From NCBI RefSeq assembly GCF_016757735.1, contig NZ_CP068439.1, positions 2,754,001 to 2,818,000 of the forward strand: a stretch of DNA of 64,000 nucleotides, written 5' to 3'. Made by a program: the position numbers and the translations under genes. The notes under the pieces were generated by a model that made no database searches, was not told the DNA's origin, and was given only the letters and a program-made list of their open reading frames with translations. Positions 52,666-62,500 of the stretch are shown piece after piece (the stretch's first letter is position 1; each line of letters begins with the position of its first letter). The DNA is from Aequorivita iocasae (GTDB lineage: Bacteria; Bacteroidota; Bacteroidia; Flavobacteriales; Flavobacteriaceae).

Positions 52666-53997
52666 TCAATTCTCATCTTTCCAGTTCAAACGATCCATCT
52701 GGTTATAGGGCCAAGGCGCTCCATTGTTTTCAATATTGGTCATAGAAACATTTAGCTCCGTTGGAGCTGCGGATTGTTCCATCACCAAATATTGGCGCAT
52801 ATCCATAATAATACTCAGGGGGTCAATACTTACGGGGCAGGCTTCAACACAAGCATTGCAGGTTGTACAAGCCCACAGTTCTTCGCGCGTAATATAATCG
52901 TCCAGCAGTTGCTTACCGTCTGGTTTGAATTCACCGTTTTTGTCAATATTTTTTCCAATCTCTTCCAAACGGTCACGGGTGTCCATCATTATTTTACGCG
53001 GTGAAAGTTTTTTCCCGGTAATATTTGCGGGACATTCGCTGGTACAACGACCACATTCGGTGCAGGTATATGCGTTCAGCAGCTGTATTCTGCTTAAATC
53101 AGTCACATCACTGGCTCCGAATTTAGCAGGAGCTTCGGTTGCTCCTTCGGCGGGTGCCGCAAAAGGATCTACGTTAGGGTCCATCATCATTTTAACCTCG
53201 TTGGTAACGGAATCCAAATTTTTAAACTTTCCTTTTGGAACCACTTTTCCGAAGTAAACATTGGGAAACGCCAAAATAATATGAAGATGTTTTGAAAAGT
53301 ATAAGTAATTCAGAAACACAAGTATTCCCAAAATGTGAAGCCACCAAGCCCCCCGCTCTATGGCAATCAGCGTTGCTTCAGAAAGATTGCTAAAAAAGGG
53401 AACTATAAATTTACTTACAGGATACGAACCAGCCTCAACGTAGTGAGCCGCGCCTAATGTTTGCAATTGCTGATCTGCCGCGTTCATGGTCAAAAAGAGA
53501 ATCATCAAGACCATTTCAAAATAAAGAATGTAATTGGCGTCGTTTTTGGGCCAACCCGTCATTTCGTTTGCCCAAAATCGCTTTATTTTTTGAATGTTTC
53601 TGCGGGTCCAGAAAAGTATGACCCCCACCAAAACTAGAAGTGCCAAAATTTCAAAGGAAGCGATTAAAAAGTTATATAGCCCAATGGGCAGGACGGTTAA
53701 AAGTACTCTATGGGTTCCAAAAATTCCATCGATAATAATTTCGAGTACTTCGATATTGATGATAATAAAACCTACATATACAATGATATGAAGAAGTCCT
53801 GAGATGGGGCGTACCACCATTTTTGATTGTCCTAGCGCAATGCGTACTACATTGCCCCATCTCTCCGAGGTATGGTCGGAAGCATCTACTTCATGACCAA
53901 GTTTTATGTTGCGGATTATCTTGCGGATGTTAAGGGTAAAATATCCCACACCCGCTGCGAGGGCAATAATAAAAAGTATATTCGGAATGTATTGCAT
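52666..53997 (-). CDS. Membrane 4Fe-4S electron-transfer protein (HdrD/GlpC-like with TM helices)
   Basis: A 443-aa protein. The N-terminal part (about 1-245) holds six hydrophobic helices; the rest is soluble and carries two 4Fe-4S clusters (AYTCTECGRCTSECPANITG and WACTTCNACVEACPVSIDPL). It resembles the membrane subunit of heterodisulfide-reductase-like or formate/nitrate-type respiratory modules and should pass electrons between the quinone pool and the CCG partner. It begins 3 bp after the MlaD gene and ends 12 bp before the HAD gene, forming one operon. Confidence 0.9.
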   Translation of the reverse strand: MQYIPNILFIIALAAGVGYFTLNIRKIIRNIKLGHEVDASDHTSERWGNVVRIALGQSKMVVRPISGLLHIIVYVGFIIINIEVLEIIIDGIFGTHRVLLTVLPIGLYNFLIASFEILALLVLVGVILFWTRRNIQKIKRFWANEMTGWPKNDANYILYFEMVLMILFLTMNAADQQLQTLGAAHYVEAGSYPVSKFIVPFFSNLSEATLIAIERGAWWLHILGILVFLNYLYFSKHLHIILAFPNVYFGKVVPKGKFKNLDSVTNEVKMMMDPNVDPFAAPAEGATEAPAKFGASDVTDLSRIQLLNAYTCTECGRCTSECPANITGKKLSPRKIMMDTRDRLEEIGKNIDKNGEFKPDGKQLLDDYITREELWACTTCNACVEACPVSIDPLSIIMDMRQYLVMEQSAAPTELNVSMTNIENNGAPWPYNQMDRLNWKDEN

Positions 53998-54000
53998 GTT

Positions 54001-54951
54001 TTACTCGTCTGGATTGGCTGGCGGTTCGTATTCTTTATTCTTTTTACCAAAAACGGAAATGTGCACATAACGTTTCGGGTTGAGCTTTACGTCCTGAAGG
54101 AGCTGCTCAAGCTGCCTTGAAGCGCCTTCTAGATTTTGGTATAATTTGTCGTCTTTTAATAGTTTGCCGATAGAACCTTCCCCATTATCTACGCCGGCTA
54201 CAATTTTATCCATTTTGTCTACCACGTTTTGAAGATCGGTTACTAATTTACCAGTTTCCAACTGCGCCAAGGAATCTGTTAATTTTGAAAGATTTCCGGC
54301 GGTTTTGTCCAAATTTGTAAATGTATTATCAAGTTTGTCTGTGTTGTTTGAGAGGATGTGATTTAAGTTTTCAGAAACTCCAGCAAATGAGTTAAGAGTA
54401 GTATTCAAATTTGCAATTGCTTCCTTTAGGTTTTGACGGGTCTGTTCGTCAACAATCGCATTAATGCTCAACAAGAGCGTATCCACTGTGGCAAGAGTAT
54501 TATTCACTTTTTTCTCCAGTGGACCGAGGGCTTTCGTAACAGCCGTAAGCATTCCGTCTTCCACATCCCCTCTAAGGGTATCGCCACTTTTTGCGATATT
54601 GCCAGCATCATACTGTGGAAAGATTCCCAATGACTTTCCGCCAATAAGCCCTGTGCTGTAAATTCTAACGATACTGTTTTTTGAAAAGTCAAAATCCTTT
54701 TCAACAGTGAACTTTACAACGAGCCCTCCCTTTGAATTGGCAAAGGATATATTCTGCACCTTGCCCACAGTAAGCCCATTTACTGTAACAGGTGCGGCTT
54801 GCGCCAAGCCTTCAACATTATCATATTTTACATAGAATTCTCTGTTTTTGTCGAGCAAATTAGTGCCCTTTAAAAAACTGTAACCAAAGATTAACAGCAA
54901 TATAGCCCCGATGGCGAGGATTCCGGTTTTAACTTCTTTCGATAGTCTCAA
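54001..54951 (-). CDS. MlaD/MCE family membrane lipid-transport protein
   Basis: A 316-aa protein anchored by one N-terminal TM helix (about 9-28, GILAIGAILLLIFGYSFLKG) with an MCE domain at about 38-120 (FYVKYDNVEGLAQAAPVTVN, GLIGGKSLGIFPQYD). A long helical part (about 145-290) with many Asn, Thr and Leu residues follows, as in MCE proteins that form a tunnel. It is part of a phospholipid transport system between the membranes; the permease and ATPase are not in the window. It lies 3 bp before the Fe-S gene and 54 bp after the amidase gene. Confidence 0.92.
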   Translation of the reverse strand: MRLSKEVKTGILAIGAILLLIFGYSFLKGTNLLDKNREFYVKYDNVEGLAQAAPVTVNGLTVGKVQNISFANSKGGLVVKFTVEKDFDFSKNSIVRIYSTGLIGGKSLGIFPQYDAGNIAKSGDTLRGDVEDGMLTAVTKALGPLEKKVNNTLATVDTLLLSINAIVDEQTRQNLKEAIANLNTTLNSFAGVSENLNHILSNNTDKLDNTFTNLDKTAGNLSKLTDSLAQLETGKLVTDLQNVVDKMDKIVAGVDNGEGSIGKLLKDDKLYQNLEGASRQLEQLLQDVKLNPKRYVHISVFGKKNKEYEPPANPDE

Positions 54952-55005
54952 GTGTATAGTTTTAGTTTGTGAACAAATTTAAGTGATAAATATAAAGAAA
55001 GCACG

Positions 55006-56127
55006 CTAATTGGCTTTGGATTTTAACACTTCGGGTAGATTAACTTTTTTCCCTTTTTTAAATGCGACAATATATGCTGAAGGATATCCTTTTTGCTGCA
55101 CAAATGTTTTCATGACCTGAATTTTGTTGTAGTCTGATGTTTCACCGTAATAATATTTAAAAAGACCATTTTCCTTTTCACGTGCTACATCTTTTAATCC
55201 TTTGAAGTTGTTTGGTTTTGGATCTATTTTTTTACTGGTTGCAGCTAATTGCACTTTAAATATTACACCTTCATAAATGTCTTCTTTAGTAACTTCTATA
55301 GCTTTCTCAACCTCAAGTTCCTTCACTTCGGGATCTTTTATCTTTTCTGTGGAAATAGAAATACTGTTAATATAAGATTTTATGGCGTTACTTATTTCGC
55401 GTGCCATTTCCGATTGTCCCTTGGCGGAATTTAGATAAGCACCTTCACTTTTATTGGTGAGAAAGCCAGTTTCAATCAAAACACTGGGCATATAGGTGTT
55501 GTGAAGTACCCAAAAACCAGCCTGCTTTACACTTCTATCCTTTCGCTTTAAATTATTTATCACGTTGTTCTGTACTAAACTTGCCAATAATATGCTTTGG
55601 TCAAGATACTCTTCCTGCATTAAGACCATTCCTATTAATGATTCTGGAGCATTGGGATCAAAGCCGCCATACTTTTCCTGATAATTTTCTTCCAGATAAA
55701 TTACCTCATTTTCCTTTTTTGCAACCTCAAAGTTTGCCTGGCTCTTATGAAGCCCCAACACAAAGGTCTCTGCTCCATATGCATCTGATTTATGGGCATT
55801 GCAATGAACAGAAACAAAAAGATCGGCATCTGCTCTATTTGCGATTGCCGCTCGTTCCCGCAGTTCAATAAATACATCGGTTTTACGGGTATAGATAACT
55901 TTCACATTGGGCAATTTTTCCAGCTCTGCTCCTACTTTCAATACGATGTTCAATGATATTTCGGACTCTTTATATCCATTGCCTTTGTTTCCGTGGTCGT
56001 GGCCACCATGGCCCGCATCCAAAACAACAACGAAAGGTTTAATTGGATTTTCAATGGCTGAAGCAGCAAAAGGGAAACAGGAAACCGCAATAACTAATAC
56101 GAATAAAGAAAAAAGTTTCGTTTTCAT
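55006..56127 (-). CDS. N-acetylmuramoyl-L-alanine amidase (Amidase_3) with SPOR-like end
   Basis: A 373-aa exported zinc amidase that cuts peptidoglycan cross-bridge stems. I chose the ATG at 56127, giving MKTKLFSLFVLVIAVSCFPF as a good signal peptide; the frame upstream to 56181 adds 18 residues without signal features. The catalytic set is clear: VVVLDAGHGGHDHGNKGNGY (zinc His), VSVHCNAHKSDAYG (second His) and VLIETGFLTNKSEGA (Glu). The C-terminal 90 residues (IFKVQLAATSKK, YKIQVMKTFVQQ-like) fit a SPOR-type glycan-binding module. It heads the series with MlaD and the Fe-S genes. Confidence 0.92.
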   Translation of the reverse strand: MKTKLFSLFVLVIAVSCFPFAASAIENPIKPFVVVLDAGHGGHDHGNKGNGYKESEISLNIVLKVGAELEKLPNVKVIYTRKTDVFIELRERAAIANRADADLFVSVHCNAHKSDAYGAETFVLGLHKSQANFEVAKKENEVIYLEENYQEKYGGFDPNAPESLIGMVLMQEEYLDQSILLASLVQNNVINNLKRKDRSVKQAGFWVLHNTYMPSVLIETGFLTNKSEGAYLNSAKGQSEMAREISNAIKSYINSISISTEKIKDPEVKELEVEKAIEVTKEDIYEGVIFKVQLAATSKKIDPKPNNFKGLKDVAREKENGLFKYYYGETSDYNKIQVMKTFVQQKGYPSAYIVAFKKGKKVNLPEVLKSKAN

Positions 56128-56345
56128 CTTTAAAAGCATATTTGATAAAAAAGAAAGTGGAATGTCCAGATTATTCATCATTTATTATTTTGCAAATAGT
56201 TAATGGGTATTTCATATAGGTGTTAACGATTAAGAAAAATTGATATTTTAAAAAAATGATTTAAAAAAACGTACCCGAAAAAATATGTTTATTTTTGACC
56301 GTTTCAAATACTGAGCCAAATCTACAAAATAATAGCATTTAAGCA

Positions 56346-59063
56346 TTGCAGACAAACAGGCATTACTTAACAATCTTCTTAACATTTCTGCTATTTTGCA
56401 GCGCTGTGTTGCATGCGCAGGACATTCCCCTGAAAAATGAAACAAATCTGCCAAAAACAACTCAAAATGATACACTTACGGTAAACCTAAAACCTGTAAT
56501 AGATGAAGTAAATGAAAAAACCCAAGACACCGTAAAAGGCGATACCATTAAGCCGGAAAAAGAAACCTTAACAGATGTGGTGGACTATTATGGTGAAGAT
56601 TATGTGCTTCTCAACAGAAAGGAGAATAAAATCTATATGTATAATAAGGCATACATCATTTATGGCGATATGCGGATAGATGCAGGTTTGATTATTCTGG
56701 ATTATAACAAAAACGAAGTATATGCCAAAGGAATAGATAGTGCCGGTGTTTACAGCCAACGCCCCATTTTTGTACAGGCAAACAACAAAGTGGAGCCCGA
56801 TTCCATTCGCTATAATTTTGATACCGAAAAGGCTTTGGTTTACAATAGCAGAACCGAGCAAAACGGGTTTAGGGTGATTGCAGATGTTACCAAAAAAGTA
56901 AACGATTCTGTAGTTTATCTGCGGAATGTAAAGTTCACCACTTCCAAAAACATTGATGATCCCGAATATTATTTTTATACCAGAAAAGCAAAGTTTGTCC
57001 CTAAAAAGAAGGTGGTTACTGGCTTGACCAATATGTATATTGCAGACGTTCCCACACCCGTTGGTTTACCGTTTGCATATTTTCCGCTGACTGAAGATCG
57101 TACGTCGGGTTTTATAATTCCTTCGTTTGGTGAGAACAATAGCCGTGGTTTCTTTTTTCAAAATGGGGGATATTATTTTGCAATCAATGAATACTTGGAT
57201 TTAAGTTTGCTTGGCGATTATTATACAAATGGGAGTTATGCCTTACGAGGTGAGACCACGTATGCGTTTCGCTATAAATTTAGAGGAAATGTGAGTGCCC
57301 GTTTTGAAAAGCTTGTACAGGAAGAAAGAGGATTTCCAAACTTTAGCGAAACGAGTATTTACAACATCCGGTGGTCGCATTCACAAGATACGAAAAGCAG
57401 TCCCAATTCCCGCTTTTCAGCTTCGGTAAACATTGGTAGTAGCAAGTATTTTTCGCAATCCATCAACCAAACCAATAACGCAAGTGCATTGGTTAACACG
57501 TTAAGCTCTTCCATTTCATACTCCAAAACTTTTGAGGGCGAACCCCAGGTCAATCTTGCAGTGGCCGCAACACATTCCCAAAATACAAATACCCAGGACA
57601 TAACTATGTCCCTGCCAAATTTAAACGCAAGCGTTTCAAGAATATATCCTTTCGCACCGAAGGATGGAACTAAAAAAGGAATTATACAAAACATTAACTT
57701 TCAGTACGATCTTTCAGCAGAAAACAGAATCCAGACAACAGATTCCCTTTTCTTTAAGTCAGAAATGTTCAATAATGCACAGATTGGTGCGCAGCATAAC
57801 ATACCACTTACAACAAACTTTAAAATCCTAAAATATTTAAGCGCTTCCCTTGGCACAAATTATAGGGAAACTTGGGTTTTGAAAAGTACGCGGCAACGTT
57901 ATGACGAAAGTATAAATGATGGCCTGGGAGGCATTGTAAGAGATACGGTCTCGGGTTTTGAAAGTTACAGGACCTATAATTTTTCAACCAGCTTGGGAAC
58001 TACCCTTTATGGGCTTTTCAATTTTGGAAAGGATAGCAAAATACAGGCCATTCGCCACGTGGTTCGTCCATCACTTAGCTATAATATAAACCCTGCTTTT
58101 GATAGGTATTATGATGAATTCATAATTCCCCAGACCGCAAATGAAGCTGCGGGCGAAGTGGTAGAGTATTCACGGTTTGAAAACACCCTATACGGCCCGC
58201 CAAATAAAGTGTATTCCAGCAGTATTGGAATGTCGCTAAGTAATACGTTTGAGGCAAAAGTTCGCGATCGTGATACAACTGCGCTGGAACCAAAGAAAAT
58301 TGTGCTGTTGAACAATCTAAATTTTTCAACAGCTTATAACCTTGCGGGCGATTCGTTACAATGGAGTCCATTGCAGTTTACCGGAAGCATTCCTATTGTG
58401 CCGAAATTGGACTTTAACTTCAGCGGAACTCTGGACCCCTATGCTTTAGATAACAACAATAAAAAAATAGATGTATTTAATATAAACAATGGAGGAAGTC
58501 TTTTTAGACTTACCAATGCCAATGTGAGTATAAACTATTCCTTTTCCAGCAAGGATTTTAATGGAAGTGGTAAAAAGGATTTAGATCGTATAGATAATGA
58601 AACCTTCCGTAATGGAGGGCGTCCCGATGATCTTTTTGGAGATGCAGCAAATATTTATGATGGGCAAATTTATAATGATGATGAAGAGGAAGATTTTGAC
58701 AAGACAAATGTAACGTGGTACAATTACAAAATTCCTTGGGATATGCGTTTGGCCTATACCATAACCTATGGCAACAGCCAGCGTCAGAATGAAATTTCCA
58801 GCCAGTCGCTTATGGTAAGCTCCAACATGGAACTTGCGCCCCGTTGGACTGTGGGCGTGTCGTCGGGCTATGATTTTAAAAACAAAGGCGTTACACTTAC
58901 CCAGTTCCGATTCCAGCGCGATTTGGAAAGCTGGCAAATGAGCTTTAACTGGACACCCATTGGCAGTATCAATACTGCTTGGTATTTCTTTATCGGAATT
59001 AAATCCTCAGTGCTTAGCGATATTAAATACGATAAGCGAAGAGAAAGCGATAAGCGTTTGTAG
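56346..59063 (+). CDS. LptD-like outer-membrane LPS assembly protein
   Basis: A 905-aa exported protein (signal about 1-24, ending VLHAQ). Residues about 75-240 form the OstA/LptA-like domain (DYYGEDYVLLNRKENKIYMY, IYGDMRIDAGLIILDY), and the long C-terminal part is a beta-barrel (SVNIGSSKYFSQSIN, TTNFKILKYLSASLGTNYRE). It matches the LptD proteins of Bacteroidota, which place lipopolysaccharide in the outer leaflet. The start at 56346 is a TTG; no ATG or GTG is seen in the frame before the signal peptide. It lies divergent from the amidase and 46 bp before ridA. Confidence 0.9.
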   Translation: MQTNRHYLTIFLTFLLFCSAVLHAQDIPLKNETNLPKTTQNDTLTVNLKPVIDEVNEKTQDTVKGDTIKPEKETLTDVVDYYGEDYVLLNRKENKIYMYNKAYIIYGDMRIDAGLIILDYNKNEVYAKGIDSAGVYSQRPIFVQANNKVEPDSIRYNFDTEKALVYNSRTEQNGFRVIADVTKKVNDSVVYLRNVKFTTSKNIDDPEYYFYTRKAKFVPKKKVVTGLTNMYIADVPTPVGLPFAYFPLTEDRTSGFIIPSFGENNSRGFFFQNGGYYFAINEYLDLSLLGDYYTNGSYALRGETTYAFRYKFRGNVSARFEKLVQEERGFPNFSETSIYNIRWSHSQDTKSSPNSRFSASVNIGSSKYFSQSINQTNNASALVNTLSSSISYSKTFEGEPQVNLAVAATHSQNTNTQDITMSLPNLNASVSRIYPFAPKDGTKKGIIQNINFQYDLSAENRIQTTDSLFFKSEMFNNAQIGAQHNIPLTTNFKILKYLSASLGTNYRETWVLKSTRQRYDESINDGLGGIVRDTVSGFESYRTYNFSTSLGTTLYGLFNFGKDSKIQAIRHVVRPSLSYNINPAFDRYYDEFIIPQTANEAAGEVVEYSRFENTLYGPPNKVYSSSIGMSLSNTFEAKVRDRDTTALEPKKIVLLNNLNFSTAYNLAGDSLQWSPLQFTGSIPIVPKLDFNFSGTLDPYALDNNNKKIDVFNINNGGSLFRLTNANVSINYSFSSKDFNGSGKKDLDRIDNETFRNGGRPDDLFGDAANIYDGQIYNDDEEEDFDKTNVTWYNYKIPWDMRLAYTITYGNSQRQNEISSQSLMVSSNMELAPRWTVGVSSGYDFKNKGVTLTQFRFQRDLESWQMSFNWTPIGSINTAWYFFIGIKSSVLSDIKYDKRRESDKRL

Positions 59064-59109
59064 CTGCTGGTTGATGGGAAAAAATACCGAATCACAACGT
59101 CAAATTAAA

Positions 59110-59490
59110 ATGAAAAAAATAATCACCACCACAAATGCCCCTGCCCCGATTGGCCCTTACAATCAAGCGGTTTTAATGGGAAACATGCTTTATACCTCTG
59201 GGCAAATAGCCATTGATCCGAAAACGGGAAATTTGGTTACCGATGATATTAAAACCGAAACCAAATTAGTCATGGAAAACCTAAAGGCAATTTTGACCGA
59301 AGCAGGAATGACTTTTGAAAATGTTGTGAAAACAACAATCTTTATTAGCGATATGCACAATTTTGCTGCAATAAACGAGGTTTATTCTACATATTTTAAC
59401 GAAGCTACAGCCCCAGCTCGTGAAACCGTAGAAGTGGCCAATCTGCCTAAGTTTGTAAATGTAGAGATTTCAGTGATAGCTTCACTTTAG
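59110..59490 (+). CDS. ridA: RidA family reactive-intermediate deaminase
   Basis: A 126-aa protein that hydrolyses reactive enamine and imine intermediates from PLP enzymes. The family motifs are complete: N-terminal APAPIGPYNQAVLMGNMLYT SGQIA in two parts and the C-terminal APARETVEVANLPKFVNVEI with the catalytic Arg. I chose the ATG at 59110 (MKKIITTTNAPAP); the longer frame from 58960 runs through the end of the LptD gene. It converges on the TamB gene. Confidence 0.95.
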   Translation: MKKIITTTNAPAPIGPYNQAVLMGNMLYTSGQIAIDPKTGNLVTDDIKTETKLVMENLKAILTEAGMTFENVVKTTIFISDMHNFAAINEVYSTYFNEATAPARETVEVANLPKFVNVEISVIASL

Positions 59491-59509
59491 AAGGAATACT
59501 ACATACCGT

Positions 59510-62500
59510 TTATTCCTCTTCAGTTTTTGTGCCTTCAGAATTAAATTCCACAGGATAGCTATTGTCATCAGGGATTACAGGGAGTTCAGATTCTAAAACT
59601 ATTTTTTTGTTGAAGAGTTTTTGGTACAATTCACGGAATGTATTGAAATCAACGGAATAGGAAATACCCGTACCTTGTTCAAAAATTTGGTCCTCACCGA
59701 TAAACTGCAAATCAGCTTGACGATTAAAGAATTTCATACGCAACGTTCCGTCTTCATTTATTAGCCATTGCACTTCAATATCTCCAGCGACTGAGGTCTC
59801 ATTTGCACCGCCTACGGGAACACCCACTTTTCCGTTAATAAGAATACGCTCGTTGATTTGTGTGGAAAGTGTGATGCCAAAACGATCTGAAGTTTCCTGA
59901 TCGGGTGTTCGGGTACCCACGGAATAATCCAAACCTACCCTGAATTTGCCATCCTGATCTGCAAAAAGGTTGTTTACTAAACCAGATACTCTATCGGCCA
60001 CGGTGCCCGCAAAAGCGTTTGAGCCTGCGTAATTGTCGCTCACAAAAGAGTTGGATGCCAATAAAAACAAGGCCTGGTTTTGCATTTGTTCTTGGTTTTG
60101 CAATTTGTATTGCAGCTCGCTCTTTAAAGTGGAACTAACACGGGGAAAATCTATATTGAAGCTCAATTCTGGTTGTGCCAGTTCGCCGTTTAAGTCAACA
60201 TAGACTTCAACAGGAATTTTTGTGTTAATAGATGGATTATCCAATAAAACAGATGGGTTGGCCTGGGTTTTGTATACGGCACTCAAATCCAAATTGGCTT
60301 TTTCTGGAGCACCATCCCACGTAATGTTTCCACCGGGAACAACACCAATATTTCGCTGAATAATGCCCCCGTACCTAAAGTCATATTCTCCTTCATATAC
60401 TTGAAAGTCGCCATACATTTGGAACTTTCCATTGGTATTAATTTCAATAAGAAGAATCCCTGCGCCGCGACCTTTTAGTGTAGAGTTGTTTTCTTGATCC
60501 ACAACTACCTCTACTTCTGCATTTTTATTGATGTCCAATTCAAAATTTAATGATAATCCTTTTACATCTTCTGAAAAGATTGTTTCTCCATTAATTCTTG
60601 CCTCCTTTTCTTTTGGTGAGAGAAAGTGTACAAAGGAATCATCACCTATGGATTCTGTATCGCTAATGGGTATTTTAAAGGTTGTTCCAGCTTGTGTTGT
60701 TGCTTCAACATCAATAACCAGTTCATCTATTGGTCCTTTAATATCAGCTCTTCCGCTTATAAATGCAGTACCATAATACAGTGCATCCTCTTCTGGTGGA
60801 GTGTCGAGGACCAGAAGCCTTTCGGGTGCTTCAATGTGGAGGTCTAATTCCCAATCGCTAAAATTATTGTGGGTCGCATTTCCATAAAACACGCCAACAG
60901 TTTCATATTCGGTATCTGTTATTTGGGTGCCGTCAATTTCAAATTTGTTTTTCGTAACAATTATCTGCGCGCCGCTTTCCAGGTTAAAATCAGTATTTAA
61001 ATAAGGAATCTTCAATCCGCTGTTTTCAAGAGTGAAGCGCCCTAAAATATCTGGAGATTTATAATTGCCCGAGATCCTTGCATTTCCAGTAATAAATCCA
61101 CGAATATTTGTGATGACATCTGCCCCGAAGGGACTAAAAGCCTGCATGTTGAATTGATTTAAATCTACATTTAGCTGAATTTGTGGGTTGTTGGCAGACA
61201 CATCTATCTCTCCCACTGCATTTATGGATTTTACATTGTTGTTTGTAAGAGAGGTATTAATGCGATATTTTGTAAGGTCTTCGTTTCCATCAATTTTTAA
61301 ATTTAAATCGCCAAAAGGAATTTCGTTTATTTCAACGGCATCAATTGTAACAGAGCTGTTAGGATAGTATGCCCCATTTTTTTGAAGAAAATCAAACTTA
61401 CCGTTCATATTTCCTTTTAATCGCAGACTGTCAATTTCCGGAACTATATCGCCAATATTTACATCTTTAAATTGAACTTTCAAATCCTTATAGGTTGAAT
61501 CGCGCAGTACCCCCGCCATTTGAATCAATTGGTCATTATTGCTAAGAACTAAAGAATCTATTCGGACTTCCCTCAAATTATCATCGAAAACCACTTTATT
61601 CAATCGATTGTTGTTTTCGTTCAGGTACCAAACGTTTCCTTTGTAAGTGATGTCAGATTTTTTTACACCAATTACTGATTTACCTGCAGGATTGATTGTA
61701 TGATACAGTGAGAGGTTAAAAAGATCCTCTTTTTTTTCTCCTCCGGCAAACTCAGACCGTACATACATAGTGTCATTCAAGGTTTTATTAATGACACTTA
61801 AATCTTTTAAATTATAAAAACCTGTATATACAGAATCTGCGGCTATATATATGTTATAAAGCGGATTATCGTTATCTACTTGAATGTTTAGTTTGCCTAT
61901 ATAATTATCAAAAAGAAGGATTTCCGGGGAACGGAAATCGAGCTCAAACTTTGATTCCTCAGAAGAAACTGAGCCTTTTATTCGTGTATTATCGCCAAGT
62001 TTTAGTTGTGGTACAAATACGTCTACAATTTTGTTATAAACCACAAATTCATAATCTATATATTGATTGGTGGTTACTTCTTGGGGAATATAATTTGTAT
62101 AAATGCTGGCGATCCCATTCTGAAATAAATCGGGAATGTCCTTTATTAAAAATTCTCCGGAAATATTTCCATTTAAAATATCGGGTGAGTTTATATCAAT
62201 GGTACGAACGGTACCATTAAAAGAAGATGTAATCGTAAAATCATCAAAATAAAAGTAATCACGTTCGTTTTGATAAAAAGTCTGACTGAAGTTAATCGTT
62301 CCCACTACATCGTCAATAGTTTTTCCTTCCATATTTACAACTACATTTCCAGTGAAAACCGAAATACTATCGCGCGTTATTAAATTGAGGTTGTTCAATT
62401 CTGCATATTCTACTTCGGCCTCAAAATCAAGTTGATTTGTTTTCTTCGATGCATCTATCAACCCTTTGAACTGAAGCTTTAAATTTGGATCATTAATAGA

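Noticed and set aside
58960-59109. Longer RidA frame
   Set aside because: It runs through the end of the LptD gene; the family start is the ATG at 59110.
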